A DNA stretch of 64,000 nucleotides, from positions 310,001 through 374,000 of the forward strand of contig OY751495.1 in assembly GCA_963565915.1 (NCBI GenBank), given 5' to 3'. Both the position numbers and the translations under genes were made by a program. Shown piece after piece: positions 34,339 to 45,725 of the stretch. The notes below the pieces were generated by a model. It had not been told where the DNA came from. It was given only the letters and a program-made list of their open reading frames with translations, and searched no databases. Numbering within the stretch: the stretch's first letter is position 1; each line of letters starts with the position of its first letter. This DNA comes from Entoloma clypeatum. Lineage: Eukaryota; Basidiomycota; Agaricomycetes; Agaricales; Entolomataceae.

Positions 34339-35204
34339 ACATGGCAGAAGCACCGACAGTACAAACAATGGATACATCCAAGATCATCAAAGATCCTGGG
34401 ATGTTCAAAGACAGACACACCTTTGACGAGTGGTGGAAAGCCACCAAATTATACATCAGGTTCCAGAAGGGCCTGTCCGACGATCAGAAAATTCTTGCGG
34501 TGTTATCCCGCATGATGGAAGGGTCCGGTAAACACTGGGCCAGCAACAAGTTAGACGACCTTGCCACCGATGGCAAGAACATCACCTGGTTAGGGTTCTC
34601 AGACGACATCGCTACGCGATTCTCTATTGCCAACAAGTCGGCAGCGGCCAAGGCGAGACTCAAAGTCCTGAAACAGGAGAAACGCACCATCGACGAATTC
34701 TTGGACGAATTCGAAGAGCTCTTGAAGCTGTCAAACCTTGGCGAAGAAACAGGGAAATACATCCTGGAAAAGAACGTCAACCGCAGAATTTCTGAACAAG
34801 TGGCTAGCGATGGCAAGACGTACACTGATTACGCAAAGGAGATCCGAAACAAGGGACGACAGATGGAGGGACATGCATTAGTCATCCGAGGGGGTGGCGA
34901 CACATGCACCGGATCGGGCACCACTTATGGTGGTCAAGGCAAAGCCATGGAGATCGACAAAGCAGGAGTAGCCCGTTGCTACAACTGTCAGCGCTTTGGT
35001 CACCTTGCCAAACACTGCAAAGCCCCAAAGAAGAAAGATGGTCGTAAGTGTTTCAACTGCGACCAAGAAGGACATATCGCGCGCAACTGCCGCAAGCCGA
35101 AGAAGAACTCTGGAAAGATTAGGAAGGTGTCTGATGGAGATACCGATGATGAAACCATCACCATAGAGACCGATGAGAAGGATTTTTCCGAAGGGTCCGA
35201 TTAA
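34005..35204 (+). CDS. gypsy-A copy 3 gag, intact
   Basis: 399 residues with no stop. A capsid-like retrotransposon gag domain lies in the middle (FDEWWKATKLYIRFQKGLSD, FSDDIATRFSIANKS, TIDEFLDEFEELL), and two CCHC zinc knuckles are at about residues 326-369 (CYNCQRFGHLAKHC, CFNCDQEGHIARNC). It would form the virus-like particle and bind RNA. The start is set by the homologous ATG in copy 2. Confidence 0.9.
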   Translation: MSYSKQQIYAHFTTDEQQTEYNRWARNERLDPFSRPTDAQEQRFLRDLQRKYPERFATDSADESPDEFTFDSAQSDTEQTPRTGTDFQPLPVSRTPSSSQQSDTSPTPQVLDMAEAPTVQTMDTSKIIKDPGMFKDRHTFDEWWKATKLYIRFQKGLSDDQKILAVLSRMMEGSGKHWASNKLDDLATDGKNITWLGFSDDIATRFSIANKSAAAKARLKVLKQEKRTIDEFLDEFEELLKLSNLGEETGKYILEKNVNRRISEQVASDGKTYTDYAKEIRNKGRQMEGHALVIRGGGDTCTGSGTTYGGQGKAMEIDKAGVARCYNCQRFGHLAKHCKAPKKKDGRKCFNCDQEGHIARNCRKPKKNSGKIRKVSDGDTDDETITIETDEKDFSEGSD

Positions 35205-35245
35205 ACGACGCTAAGTCGCGACCCTTATCCATTAAACGAACTCGC

Positions 35246-37466
35246 TTGCCTGGTGCAGCTACAGACAATATAACTTATGTTATCCCTGCAAAGCGAGCCG
35301 TTGCGTCAACTAAGATTGTCAAGGGAGATAAACCTCCGAAACGACGAGAGATCAAGCTGCAAGCTCAGATCAAAACACGACGAGGACCAAAGGCCATTCA
35401 ACCCGAGGTTGATAGCGGATGTGAACGCACATGTATCCATCCCAGAATAGTATGCGAACAGAACCTTCCCACACAGGGAATAAAGCCCATATCAATCCTA
35501 AATGCGGATGGATCGCCGAACCGACAACAGAAAGCAGAAAAACTTGCCGAAGTCAAGCTGGACTTAGGAACACACCAGGAAACCATGGAAGCAATGGTAT
35601 TGGACATTGGGAGAACGGACATGCTTTTGGGACATGACTGGTTGGTGCACCACAACCCCACAATCAATTGGACGACCGGCGCTGTAACATTCAACCGGTG
35701 CCCATCAACATGTCAAACCAAACACTCGGATTTCAGGGTTAACCTTAATGGTCGCAAACATCGGGTTCGCATGGTGGAAGTACGAGACAAGGACGCGCCC
35801 AAGAAATCAGATCAGAAATGGAAGCCCGGAGACCCCATATTGGAAGCAGTTACTCCCACACCACCTCCCACAACCAAACGACCCTCATACGTTGAATGTT
35901 TTGCCCATCTCTTTGAAAAAGAAAACTTTGACAAGATCCCAAAGGAAAGAGAATGGGACCACGGCATCGAACTTACACCGGACGCACCAAAGGAGCTAGG
36001 AGGAAACACGTGTCCTATGACCCAAAAGGAGCAAGAAGAACTGGACGAATTCATCGATGAAGGCCTGGCAACCGGAAAGATCCGACTGTCCAAATCCCCT
36101 TATGCATCACCCTGCTTCTTCATTAACAAGAAAGACGGTTCCAAACGATTGGTACAGGATTATCGCACGGTCAATAAATTCACGGTTAAGGACAAATTCC
36201 CACTCCCACGCATCAACGACCTCTTGGATGTATTGAAGGACGCAGTCTACTTCAACAAAATGGACATCATGTGGGGATACAATAACGTGCGGATTAAGAA
36301 GGGTGACGAATGGAAAGCCGCCTTCCTGACCAGCCGAGGATTGTTTGAACCATTGGTCATGTTTTTCGGTCTCTGCAACTCCCCGGGAACGTTCTCTCGG
36401 ATGATGGCCAGCCTATTCAGGGATCAGATCCGTCGGCGCATCTGTGTAATTTACATGGATGACATAGTGGTTATTGGTAAAACCAAGGAAGAACTCGCCC
36501 GGAACACCGAAGAGATCTTGCAGATTCTGTCAGACAATGACCTGTTCCTAAAGGAGAAGAAGTGTCTTTGGGAAGTAACGAAATGCCCCATATTGGGATA
36601 TGTCGTTGGAGAAGGATGTGTTGAGATGGAAACTGAAAAGGTGGACACAATCCGGAACTGGCGAGTACCCACATCAAAAAAGGAAGTCCAGAGGTTCCTG
36701 GGATTTGCCAATTTTTATCGACGCTTCATTGAAGGATACTCAAACATCACAAAGCCACTCACAACACTTACAGGAAATACAGCATTCACGTGGGGACCAG
36801 CGGCGCAATGACAAAGAACATCAAGCGACAAAGTACACACCATTCTATCTCAACTACGGTCTGCATCCTTGGAAGGGAGAACTTGTGTTGGAAGACACCA
36901 ATCCAGCGGCAAACGACTTCTTGAAAAAACTCAAACAGGCACGAGAAGAAGCCAACGCAGCACTGAAACAGGCCCAGGATCAGATGAAGAAGACAGTTGA
37001 CACACGACGAAGCCCGTCTCAGAATTACCGCATCGGAGACAAGGTGTGGCTGGAAGGGACTAACATCAGGACTGATCGTCCCTCAAAGAAACTTGACGCC
37101 CTCCGACATGGACCATTCAAAGTCCTAGAGAAGAAAGGAGCTAGCGCATACCGTCTTGATCTTCCCAAAACCTGGAAGATGATCCACCCTGTGTTCAACG
37201 AGACCCTGTTATCACCATATGAAACCCCAAAGTATGCCATTCAGAAAAAGAAGCCAGCCCCTGATCCGATCATCGTCGAAGGACGAGAAGAATACCATGT
37301 CTCCACGATCCTAGACTCTTGGAAATTCCGTGGAAAGATCCAGTACCTTGTCCAATGGGAAGGGTATGGCCCAGAAGAGAACACGTGGGAACCTCGGACT
37401 AATGTCCAGAACGCTCAAAATTTGATCCGAGATTTCCATCGGCAAAATCCATCGCGCCCACGATAA
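35246..37466 (+). pseudogene. gypsy-A copy 3 pol with RNase H/integrase deletion
   Basis: The frame 35246-36811 has protease (PEVDSGCERTCI; later LLGHDWLVHHNPTINW) and a full RT (KSPYASPCFFINKKDGSKRL, DIMWGYNNVRIKKGDEW, CVIYMDDIVVIG). At about 36809 the sequence jumps from the start of RNase H (FTWGPAAQ) to the late integrase (DKEHQATKYTPFYLNYGLHP) in another frame, a deletion of about 1.3 kb relative to copy 1. The chromodomain (YHVSTILDSWKFRGKIQYLV) ends at 37466. Shorter than a full pol and not functional. Confidence 0.9.
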
Positions 37467-37583
37467 AAGAACAAACTTTGAGAACCATTTTCCACATCGA
37501 CTTCCGTCACATCGAGTTCCCCGCTCCAACTCTTCTCGCCCAACACGCCGTTCTTCTTATACCTTTCAAACATCATTTCTGCC

Positions 37584-37952
37584 ATGTCCAACATCACCGC
37601 CGCCTCCACTGATGCTTCCGATATCAACCCCACCATCACCACCCTCATCGGCGAAGCGCTCTCCATGCGCGACCAGATCCATGCGCTCGAAACCTCCGTC
37701 GCCGACATCCTCCACCGGCAGATGCATATCCGCCTTTATACCCTCTCCGATTTACCAACCGCCCCCACCGCTGAGGAGAAGCTCATCCTCAAAAACTATA
37801 CCAACACCCTTGCTGTCGAGAATCGACGCCTTCGCCTCGCCGTTCGAGGTTTAGAGTTTGCCACGGCGGTAAACGATGAACTGATAAAGGATTGGGGTAA
37901 CCGAGTTGACCCTGCCTGGGCCGATCCAAATGGCAACGATGGATGGGAGTAG
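37584..37952 (+). CDS. gypsy-A extra 3' ORF (copy 3), unknown function
   Basis: 122 residues, intact, the counterpart of 2358-2729. Shared: start MSN, EALSMRDQIHALETS, HRQMHIRL, the TLAVENRRLRLAVRGLEFA region and the acidic WADPNGNDGW end. It lies 118 bp after the chromodomain stop and 38 bp before the LTR. Confidence 0.7.
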   Translation: MSNITAASTDASDINPTITTLIGEALSMRDQIHALETSVADILHRQMHIRLYTLSDLPTAPTAEEKLILKNYTNTLAVENRRLRLAVRGLEFATAVNDELIKDWGNRVDPAWADPNGNDGWE

Positions 37953-37989
37953 GTAGTCTGTGAGGACACAGACCTTGAGGAGGGGAACA

Positions 37990-38359
37990 TGTTACGGACT
38001 AACGACTATGGACGTATACGCTTACTTTTTCACTTTTACTCATCGGCCCCCGCTTACACATATCGTATTATACTTTACTTCCTTTAGTATACTTCGCTCC
38101 CGCGCTGACTCGCTTTCCGCAGCTGTCTGACTCATTCCGCAGTCAGCTTACTCATTAGTGCATAGCCTTCTGCAGTCGCCTTACTCATGCGCACTGCCTT
38201 CCGCAGTTACTGACTCATTCACTACCGCTCATAGTCAGTACTATATAAACCTCATGTACCATAGCTACATTCCTTAGATTTAGCAATCACATTGCTCTTC
38301 GCCTTTCCATCTTCCTGCATACTCTGCCCGAACCTTGGAACGGTTTGTTACGCATAACA
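37990..38359 (+). repeat. gypsy-A copy 3 3' LTR
   Basis: 370 bp, TGTTACGG to CGCATAACA; homologous to the other two LTRs, including the TATATAA and AGATTTAGCAA signals (about 38242 and 38276). Confidence 0.92.
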
Positions 38360-39954
38360 ACTTTGGACTGTATCTCTTGGAAAAGATCTTGAGAAAGTCT
38401 GGCAAACAGCTCATCCAATTTCCACCAATGCCATCTGTTGCGGATCCTGAGACTTGGGAGGGAATGGCCATCGGCAACCACATGCTGCATGAGCAGCTGG
38501 ACTATGACATTGACACACTGAAAACCATGGTGGAGCAAAATTGTAGTTTGTTCAACAACGAACAGAAGCTGGCATTTGATGCAGTAATGCTTTCCATCAA
38601 CAACAATGAGGGCAAGTTGCTGTTTATTCACAGTGGGGGTGGTGGTGGCAAGACATTTTTGTGCAACACCATTGCTGCCAAAGTCAGATCTGAAGGACAT
38701 GTCGCTCTTTGTGTGGCATCCTCTGGCATAGCTGCTTTGCTCCTTGAAGGTGGTCGCACTGCACATTCAAGGTTCAAGATTCCTTTGAATTTGGATGAAC
38801 AGTCGGTTGGAATGGTGAAGGGCACAGATCCCATCTTTGAAGTGTTGCAGAGAACAAAGGTTATTATCTGGGATGAAGTGCCAATGCAGCACAAGAATGC
38901 ACTCATAGCTGTTGATCGAAATCTCAGAGATCTGTTGCAGAATGATGTACCATTTGGTGGGATCACTGTGGTGTTTGGTGGAGACTTCAGACAGACACTC
39001 CCAGTTGTTGTTAGAGGATCAAGAGAGCAGATGATTGCTGCATCGTTTTGCAAAAGCACTCTTTGGCAACATGTGAAGGTTTACTACTTGAAGCAGAATA
39101 TGCGGCTTCACCAAACTCCAGGCAGTGTACAACATGCAGCATGGCTTCTAGAGATTGGTGCTGGGACTAATGTGGATGACAAGGAGATGGTGGAAATTCC
39201 AGCTGGCATGTGCTGTGATGAAAAAACTGTGGACAGCCTGATTGGATCAATCTATGATGGGATTTCAGACAACACCCCAAAGACAGACAAGTACTTCTTG
39301 GATCGGACAATCCTGTGTGCAAAGAATGATGATGTTGACAAGATGAATGACATTCTCCTGGACAAACTGTATCCAACTGCAGAGAAACATGTCAAATGGA
39401 GTGTTGATTCTGTCAATCTGCCTGGTGGTGATGATGGACACTTATATCCGACAGAGTTTCTTGCATCTCTCAAGTCAGGAGGACTTCCACTTGCGAAGCT
39501 TATACTGAAGGCTGGAGCACCGATCATGGCACTTCGAAATCTGGATCCATCTCTGGGACTGTGCAATGGAACACGGATGATTGTGGAAGAAGTGCGACAT
39601 CGTTTGTTGAAGTGCCGGATCATTACTGGAGATGCGAAGTTTGCTGGAAAAATAGCACTGATTCCACGTGTAACATTGGAGCCATCAGATGAAACACTGC
39701 CAGTACCATTGTGACGATTGCAGTTTCCGGTTCGGTTGTCATTTGCGATGACGATTAACAAGTCTCAAGGGCAGGGATTGGAAAAAGTGGGATTGTGTTT
39801 GCAGACGCCAGTGTTTTCACATGGACAATTGTATGTTGGATTGTCACGGTGTACATCAGGAGAACAGATCAAGGTTTTGCTGCCAGAAGGCAATACGGAT
39901 AACAAGACACATAACATTGTGTACAAGGCTGTTTTCCGTGGGTTGGAATTGTAA
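38360..39954 (+). pseudogene. Helitron PIF1-like helicase, C-terminal part
   Basis: Helicase motifs: Walker A HSGGGGGKTFLCNTIA, motif Ia CVASSGIAALLLEGGRTAHS, Walker B IIWDEVPMQHK, motif III VVFGGDFRQTLPV, motif IV YLKQNMRL, and the C-terminal block ([18 protein letters not shown], then [13 protein letters not shown]). A TGA at 39712-39714 sits just before that block where the family has arginine, so CGA to TGA is likely. The N-terminus is cut off by gypsy-A copy 3. Confidence 0.87.
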
Positions 39955-40333
39955 GTGGGTGATAAGATTGGATTTTGGACAATTGACTTACTATGAGATA
40001 ACAGATAAGAAAGAAATGGACAACTGTAGTATTCTGAATATTTATATATAAGGTTGTACCTATCTCTGTGCTGTATGATACATCTCATGTTTGTAAAATG
40101 TTGTAAATAATAAACACCATCCCCACTGCCCACCCCCCAGAGGGGGGTGGAACTGAGTATTGTTATGAAAGTTTGTACATATGCCTGCGAGCCTTGGCGA
40201 GCACAAAAACTCAAAGCAGGGGCTTGGGGGCGCAGCCCCCAATGAGCTGTGACCTGTGCGAAGCTCAACGGTTGTGAGCTTTTGCAAGCACCGCGAGCAA
40301 TGCTCACTGCCGTAGCAAAGCACGGGTTAATAA
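38360..40333 (+). mobile_element. Helitron, 3' half
   Basis: Begins at the gypsy-A boundary inside a PIF1-type helicase gene and continues to a 3' end with a subterminal palindrome GGGGGCGCAGCCCCC (about 40226-40240) and a hairpin CCGTAGC-AAA-GCACGG (40310-40325). Helitrons end in a hairpin shortly before the terminus; the usual CTRR end is not clear here, so the exact end is uncertain. The Rep/HUH part is not in the window. Confidence 0.78.
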
Positions 40334-40893
40334 GCTCGTTCAAAATGAAGTTCAACGAGAATTGCGACATGGCGTAAGACGATAACAGGACGTCAAACGG
40401 GGACATTCACCAAAGGTAGACCACTCCATTAGACCCCCAAAAATCCGAAGCATAGTAGATTCCCAACTTCGTTAGCAGGTGTGCACGAACTAAGGTCCCA
40501 GTGGAAAATTCCAGAAGAAATTTGACACATTTAAGCACTTGAGGAGTCCAGTTGCATTTCAGGCCACACAATGTAGAAAAGACGAATACATGAGGCAATT
40601 TAACCTGTCTTTGAATGTGGAACCAAAGGTGAATACGCGGAACAAAAGGCGAATACCCTGTCATTTACCATGGTGACTGAAAATTTTCATACGTGAGAAT
40701 ACATGCTGCAAGGGGGTCGAGGCTTTGAAAATGGGGAGGTCATCCAATGACAGGAAGTGTCAAGAAGCGATAGAGAAAGCAGAGAGAAGGTGCCAATCCA
40801 GGATGCAGTCGAGACACAAAGTGCGTTGGATGTCATGTCGGCATCTTCCGGTAGCTTCCATATGACGCAATTCTTTGGGACAACTTGTTAATC
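40334..40893. other. intergenic, with possible RT relic at its right end
   Basis: No gene is supported. On the minus strand at 41010-40840 the frame reads FQDLYESGRIKVSKSRALFV then RKKDG, resembling the start of a retroelement RT, but it is very short and broken. Confidence 0.4.
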
Positions 40894-43697
40894 TATGACA
40901 ACAGAAGCCCTGACGCTCCATCTTTCTTCCGAACGAAAAGAGCCCGGGATTTTGATACTTTGATCCTTCCGGACTCGTAAAGATCCTGGAAGGGCTCCTT
41001 GGATGCACCTTGGTCCCACGGCCGTTGTGGTGGGAGTTGGGTTGGGGTTGGTGCTGACTGGGCTAACCGTCGCGCTTGTTTGTCGGCCTTTTACTTAAAT
41101 TTTCCTCCCTCAGATTCGCCAGGAGGGGTTTGCAAACACTCTCCGTATTGTTCGCCTCCACGTAAATATACACACACGCACACGCTATGTATTACCCGCG
41201 ACACTGTTTTCTGCCCACTGGTGCTCAGTCGATGGCAGACTCCGCCATCAATCTGTGATCCGCCGCCAGTGTTGAGGGATCCAATGGTCATCGTGAACCC
41301 TGCATCAGCTTTGGAAGGAGGTGGAAGATGGAGAGAGTAAAGGGTACACTTGGGGTCCTGTGAGTTTTTGAGGTCTTGCTTGTTTGGTCGATATCCTGAT
41401 GAAGTATGAAGTTGAAGCTTGACCGAGCTGAAAGGGGAATTTCATGGGCTCAGGATGGATCATGACATGCGTTTCACGGAAATGGAGGGGCCGAGACGGG
41501 CGAGGCGAAGGCCTCGGCTGATGAGCATATCACAGGTGTCTTTCTCTTGCCCATGTGTTGATGGCACTTCACATATGTAGCCATAGAGCTGCTACTGAAG
41601 GAAGGCGTTGTTTTGGCGCAGATGGGGGAGATGGAGGCTGTGTTTCTGGAGGCGCAGAACTTCGATCTCAACACCTGTGCGTCTCTCGTTCCCTCTCCCT
41701 CTCTCTTCGTGCTCAAGTTTTGTACGACAGCACATCAAGTCATTGACATGCTCCGTGACAAGATATATACCCTCTGCGCCCACCTCGACAAAGTAACGCG
41801 AGGAATAGACACAAATTACTCTGACGTCCTGTTCCGCACTACTCAACTGTTCCTAAAGATGAAAGACCGTCATACGCAGGAAGAACAAAAAGCAAATCAA
41901 CACACTGCTCCTTCGTCAACCTCAACGTTATCCCCTGCGCATCGAACCTTTTCTTAACCGGCTGACGCAACATCAACAATCTCATCAGTTCCTTCCCTTC
42001 ACAAAGTGAAATAAATTCACCGATGAGTCTATCCACATGATTCAGCCTTTGATCCTCTCAACACAGATAAGAGCGAATAGACAGACCGTTCATCCCTTTC
42101 CTTAACGTCTCCCTTCAGCACTTCCACCTCAGCTTCCAACTCATGGCACTTCCCCCCTAATCTCCTATCCATGCTGAACCCCTTCCATCTCTTTCTCGGG
42201 CAGCGGCGAGGGACTGGCCGGTGTCAACAAGCCTACCAAACACACGTAACTAATATATCAAAGACGGAGGAGAATGGGAACGACTGACTGGCTCTCGAGC
42301 GTCTTTCTCGCTGATATCTGATCCAAAAGCTTGCCTTCCGCCTTTTTGCGTGCTTCAGTAAGCCTAGCCCCAGCCCAAACTGTCAGTATGGTAGAAAACA
42401 AAAACAAAGCCGACCACTCCTCAGCATTCGCCTTCTGAACCTCCACTTCCACCCATTTCCTCCTCGCGTTTTTCAATCTACCAATTTCGGTTATTCCCCA
42501 GGTTGGTGATACAATCAACTAACTTACTCGCCCTCCAAATGCCCCATCCCCTCCTTCATCTCCACCGCGAGATCAGATTTTGTGCTAGATAAAACTTGTT
42601 CTTCAATTGGACGGCATCAATGAACACAATTATGACAAACCTATCAGCAAATTCTTTCACCTCTCCCACGTTCATCTGAAGGGCATCCCTCCTAACTTGA
42701 ACCGGAGGTTAAGAACCAAACAAAAGGAGAGTACACGGAATCCTCGCAAACGCTCCAGCTGCTCAATCCTGCCTCAGTCGGAAAAAGAAGGAAGAAATAA
42801 CACAAACCTACTTCTTGCAACACCAAGCTTCTCCTCCAACCCCGAGCCCGCCACGTCAATAAGCACATCCATAACCTCCTTCTCCCGCCTGATGAGTCGT
42901 TCCACAACGCCATCCATCTTACGTGCAACTTAAGGCGAAACAAAGAGAATGAACGAAATCAATACCATGTCACCGCAAAAGGAGCAAGAACAAAACATAC
43001 CCAAATTCTCGCCCTCCAACCGGCTTAAACCCCTCACAACCTCACCCTCTGCTCGACCCAGGCGATGTTTGTACGCTTTTCAGACGATCAGGGCCAAACT
43101 CGAATCCGAGATTGCAGTGCTCCAAGATCGAAATGACGGGGTTCAGCATTTGGTGGAGGAAAGCCGTCAGGAGGGAAGTGCGCGCAAGAAGGAGGTGGAC
43201 GAAGTCCGTCTGGCCGGGGAAAGGAAGGTTCAGCGCATTACGAGAAACGGCTGGGGGGGGCTGGGAGGAGAAGATGTGAAGCTGGAGTGAGGAAGCTTTC
43301 CAAGGATGAGCAGGATACGGAGGAGCGGGTTGCGGTTGTTGACGAGGCTGTGGCGAAGGAGACGGCTGAGGTGCTGAAGCACGAGATAAAGATCAGGAGT
43401 GTCATGGAGGAAAGTTCGAGGAAGAGGGCGGAGCAGAGTGAGCAATGTGTTGAGGAAGTGAAGGACGCAGGGAGGGCTTTGAGGCGGAGGGTCGAGGTGG
43501 TGCGAGAGAAGGAGGAGTGGGAGGCGGAGAAGGTAGTGCTCGCAACCATGATGGAGAGGACGAGGGGGAGTTGGAGAGGTGCGAGCAGGAGAGGAAGGGC
43601 ATGGAAAGTGTCTTTAAGGGAGAGGCTAAGGTCACCGAGAAGGGTACGGCCACCACCGACACATCCTGACAGAAAGCCGGCCCACTCATGCAACCCG
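40894..43697 (+). repeat. left arm of a 2.8-kb inverted duplication
   Basis: 2,804 bp, the reverse complement of 50300-53106 with only scattered differences. The outer homology ends at TATGACAACAG; the inner homology ends at CATGCAACCCG. The inner flank differs between arms: the right arm continues into the rest of a coiled-coil gene, the left arm does not. It carries truncated copies of the two genes annotated in the right arm (plus-strand coiled coil 42949-43697, minus-strand coiled coil about 42911-41590). Confidence 0.93.
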
Positions 43698-43810
43698 TCA
43701 GGCCCAAGTCGAACAATCTTCTTAGGCTTGTCTTGGTGCCTTAGTGTTCTTGGCACTCTGGTAAGTAAGCCTAAGTAGCATTAAGTAATTTGCCCTTTTA
43801 CTGATGACTG

Positions 43811-45017
43811 CAAGGGGGTGGCGGGACCCGAATCCCGAACCTGACGTGGGTGCGGGGGGGGGGGGGGTCTAGGTGGTCAAAAAAAAAAAGTTGACACCCC
43901 CCGGATCAATGATTGATAGGGTTCAAATACAGCTCAAATAAGGCAGTCCTCAGTCCATTTGTCATTTTGTTGACCAGAAAGAAGCCTGAGGATCCCTTTG
44001 GGACCTCGCCGTCACTGTCGACAATGTCGAATAAGTGAATCAATAGTTGTACAGAATGAAACACTTCTCCTATTTGAACTTCCACTGAGCTCAGCGTCGC
44101 CGACGATGGCAAAGAGCAAAAAATAGGAGTATGATTGCACCAAACGAGCTCGAAACTCTAAAGCTAACTTCTAAATGACAGAAATGGCGAACAATTCCAT
44201 CATGGAAGCACTCTGGAGTGTCCGGATTGTGGGCAGAACATCCAAGTCGGTACTGGTGGCCAGAAGAACCTTGAAGCTCACTGTTCCTCGAAAAAATGTC
44301 GTGCAAAGGCAACTGGGTGGAAGAGGGTACCAAAGCCGAACCTGTCCTTGGACACATTCTTCAAGCGCCAAGCCCCGTTGAATCCATCGACGGTATTGCC
44401 ACTCCGCCGCCTACAAGTATAACACCTTTTCCCGACATTTCTTTCCCAACAATCACAAGTCCTCCGGCCCTCACTGCCCCGGTGCCCACCCCTCAACACG
44501 CCCCAGCTGCCAGTACGGGTGTGGTTCTCGCAACAGATGATGTTTTGCAACTGCCAGGTGAAACCGTGATCAGGACCGGCAGGCGTTCAGGTCGAACGAG
44601 GAAATCCAAAGCTATCAACCTGAACGGATGTATTTGTGAGACGGAGATCACGGATGCAGAGATTAAAATGGGACTTAACGTGATGGATTGTCGGGTGCCA
44701 GGGTGCGAGACAGTATGGGTGAGTGCAGTGTTTTGAGAGTTGCTTTCGTGGCCGGCCTGACTGTAAAAAATGCCCAGTTTCATAAGCGATGTTTGGGCTA
44801 TGAGTTCGCACCGAAGGGTTGGTGTTGCGATAGTTGTAAGCCAAACGTCCGTCGGCCCTATGTCTAGATGTCTCACTCGCATATGTTTTGATGTCATGCA
44901 ATATTACATACGTGAGCACTACATACCATAATAGGAAGGTGGGGGTGGGGGGTCATCTGAGACCCAAAAAAAAAAGTTCGACGTCAGGTCCTTCATTCGC
45001 GTCCCGCCACCCCCTTG
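43811..45017. mobile_element. 1.2-kb hAT-like element carrying zinc-finger coding
   Basis: 1,207 bp with termini CAAGGGGGTGGCGGGAC and its inverse (about 23 bp matching, with weaker similarity further in, to ACCTGACGT). It is flanked by the perfect 8-bp duplication GATGACTG (43803-43810 and 45018-45025). An 8-bp duplication fits hAT or Zisupton-type elements. It contains no transposase, only the zinc-finger/PHD-like coding below, so it is non-autonomous. G runs and A runs sit just inside both ends. Confidence 0.88.
44171..44867 (+). CDS. zinc-finger and PHD-like protein in the hAT-like element
   Basis: The upstream part reads TLECPDCGQNIQVGTGGQKN then EAHCSSKKC, a C2HC-type finger common in mushroom transposon-linked proteins. 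The downstream part (ORF from 44296) has a Pro/Thr linker, then GRRSGRTRKSKAINLNGCIC. An intron at 44719-44777 joins CRVPGCETVW to FHKRCLGYEFAPKGWCCDSC, a PHD-like metal-binding domain, with a stop at 44865-44867. The two parts are in different frames, so another intron near 44418-44460 or a frameshift is needed; I could not fix the junction in phase. The start is uncertain. Possible role: chromatin reading or silencing interplay; not shown. Confidence 0.65.
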
Positions 45018-45725
45018 GATGACTGGCGACCTAATTGCTTAAAGCCTCGAACAACCAGCCACTGGTCTTGCCTTTTTTATACATAGTTTTGTTACAGGAT
45101 GCTCAATATGGTTTAGCCCTACGTTCCAAAAAAAGAAGAAGACGCAAGGAGCCATCCCAAAAGAGTGTAGGCATACAATTCGAACCTGATCCCTGAGCTA
45201 GACCTCTTTTCAATCGGTTCCCAAAGCATGGTGGCCTCCCACACTCCTGGGAATAACTTTTCAACCCTCTCACTTCCGATAGAGAAAACAGCGACACACA
45301 GCAAGGCGAGGTTCATGAAACCTCTTATCTGTAGCAATTTTCCATGAGTATAGGTGGATTAGGATGATGTGCTGTGTCGACCCGAGGTTCGTCGAGCCTC
45401 ACACTTTCTGGCGCGTCTTTCGAATCTCGGTATAGCCAGTCCAGATGCCACAGTGACTCGATGAACCTTGTGTTTCTCACTCTGTACTGCATTCTTGGAT
45501 AAAACATGTGTGACTGTAGTTGATAGATAAAAGTCTCTAGCATGTATAGCAAAAGAGTCCAAGGACCAGAGATTGTAACACAGATAAAGGAGGACAGGAA
45601 CGGGTATTGCTCTAACCCCTGTCTCCATGAATCGGGCACACGCACACCCCCTGCGTCCCACTGAATCAGCTCCCATTCATTGTCATAGAACTCCAAGATG
45701 AGACTTACTGCAAGCCATCCCTCCT

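Larger units (their letters stand above)
33588..38359 (+). mobile_element. gypsy-A copy 3, lacking 5' LTR
   Basis: A plus-strand copy beginning within the leader at about 33588 (homologous to copy 2 near 27650). It carries an upstream ORF, intact gag, protease and RT, a deletion removing RNase H and most of integrase, the chromodomain, the extra ORF and the 3' LTR. It ends inside Helitron helicase coding sequence at 38359. Confidence 0.92.

Noticed and set aside
41613..41957. Plus-strand ORF in the left arm (MAQMGEMEAVFLEAQNF...)
   Set aside because: It lies opposite the minus-strand coiled-coil exons, which have better intron structure and composition; probably antisense.
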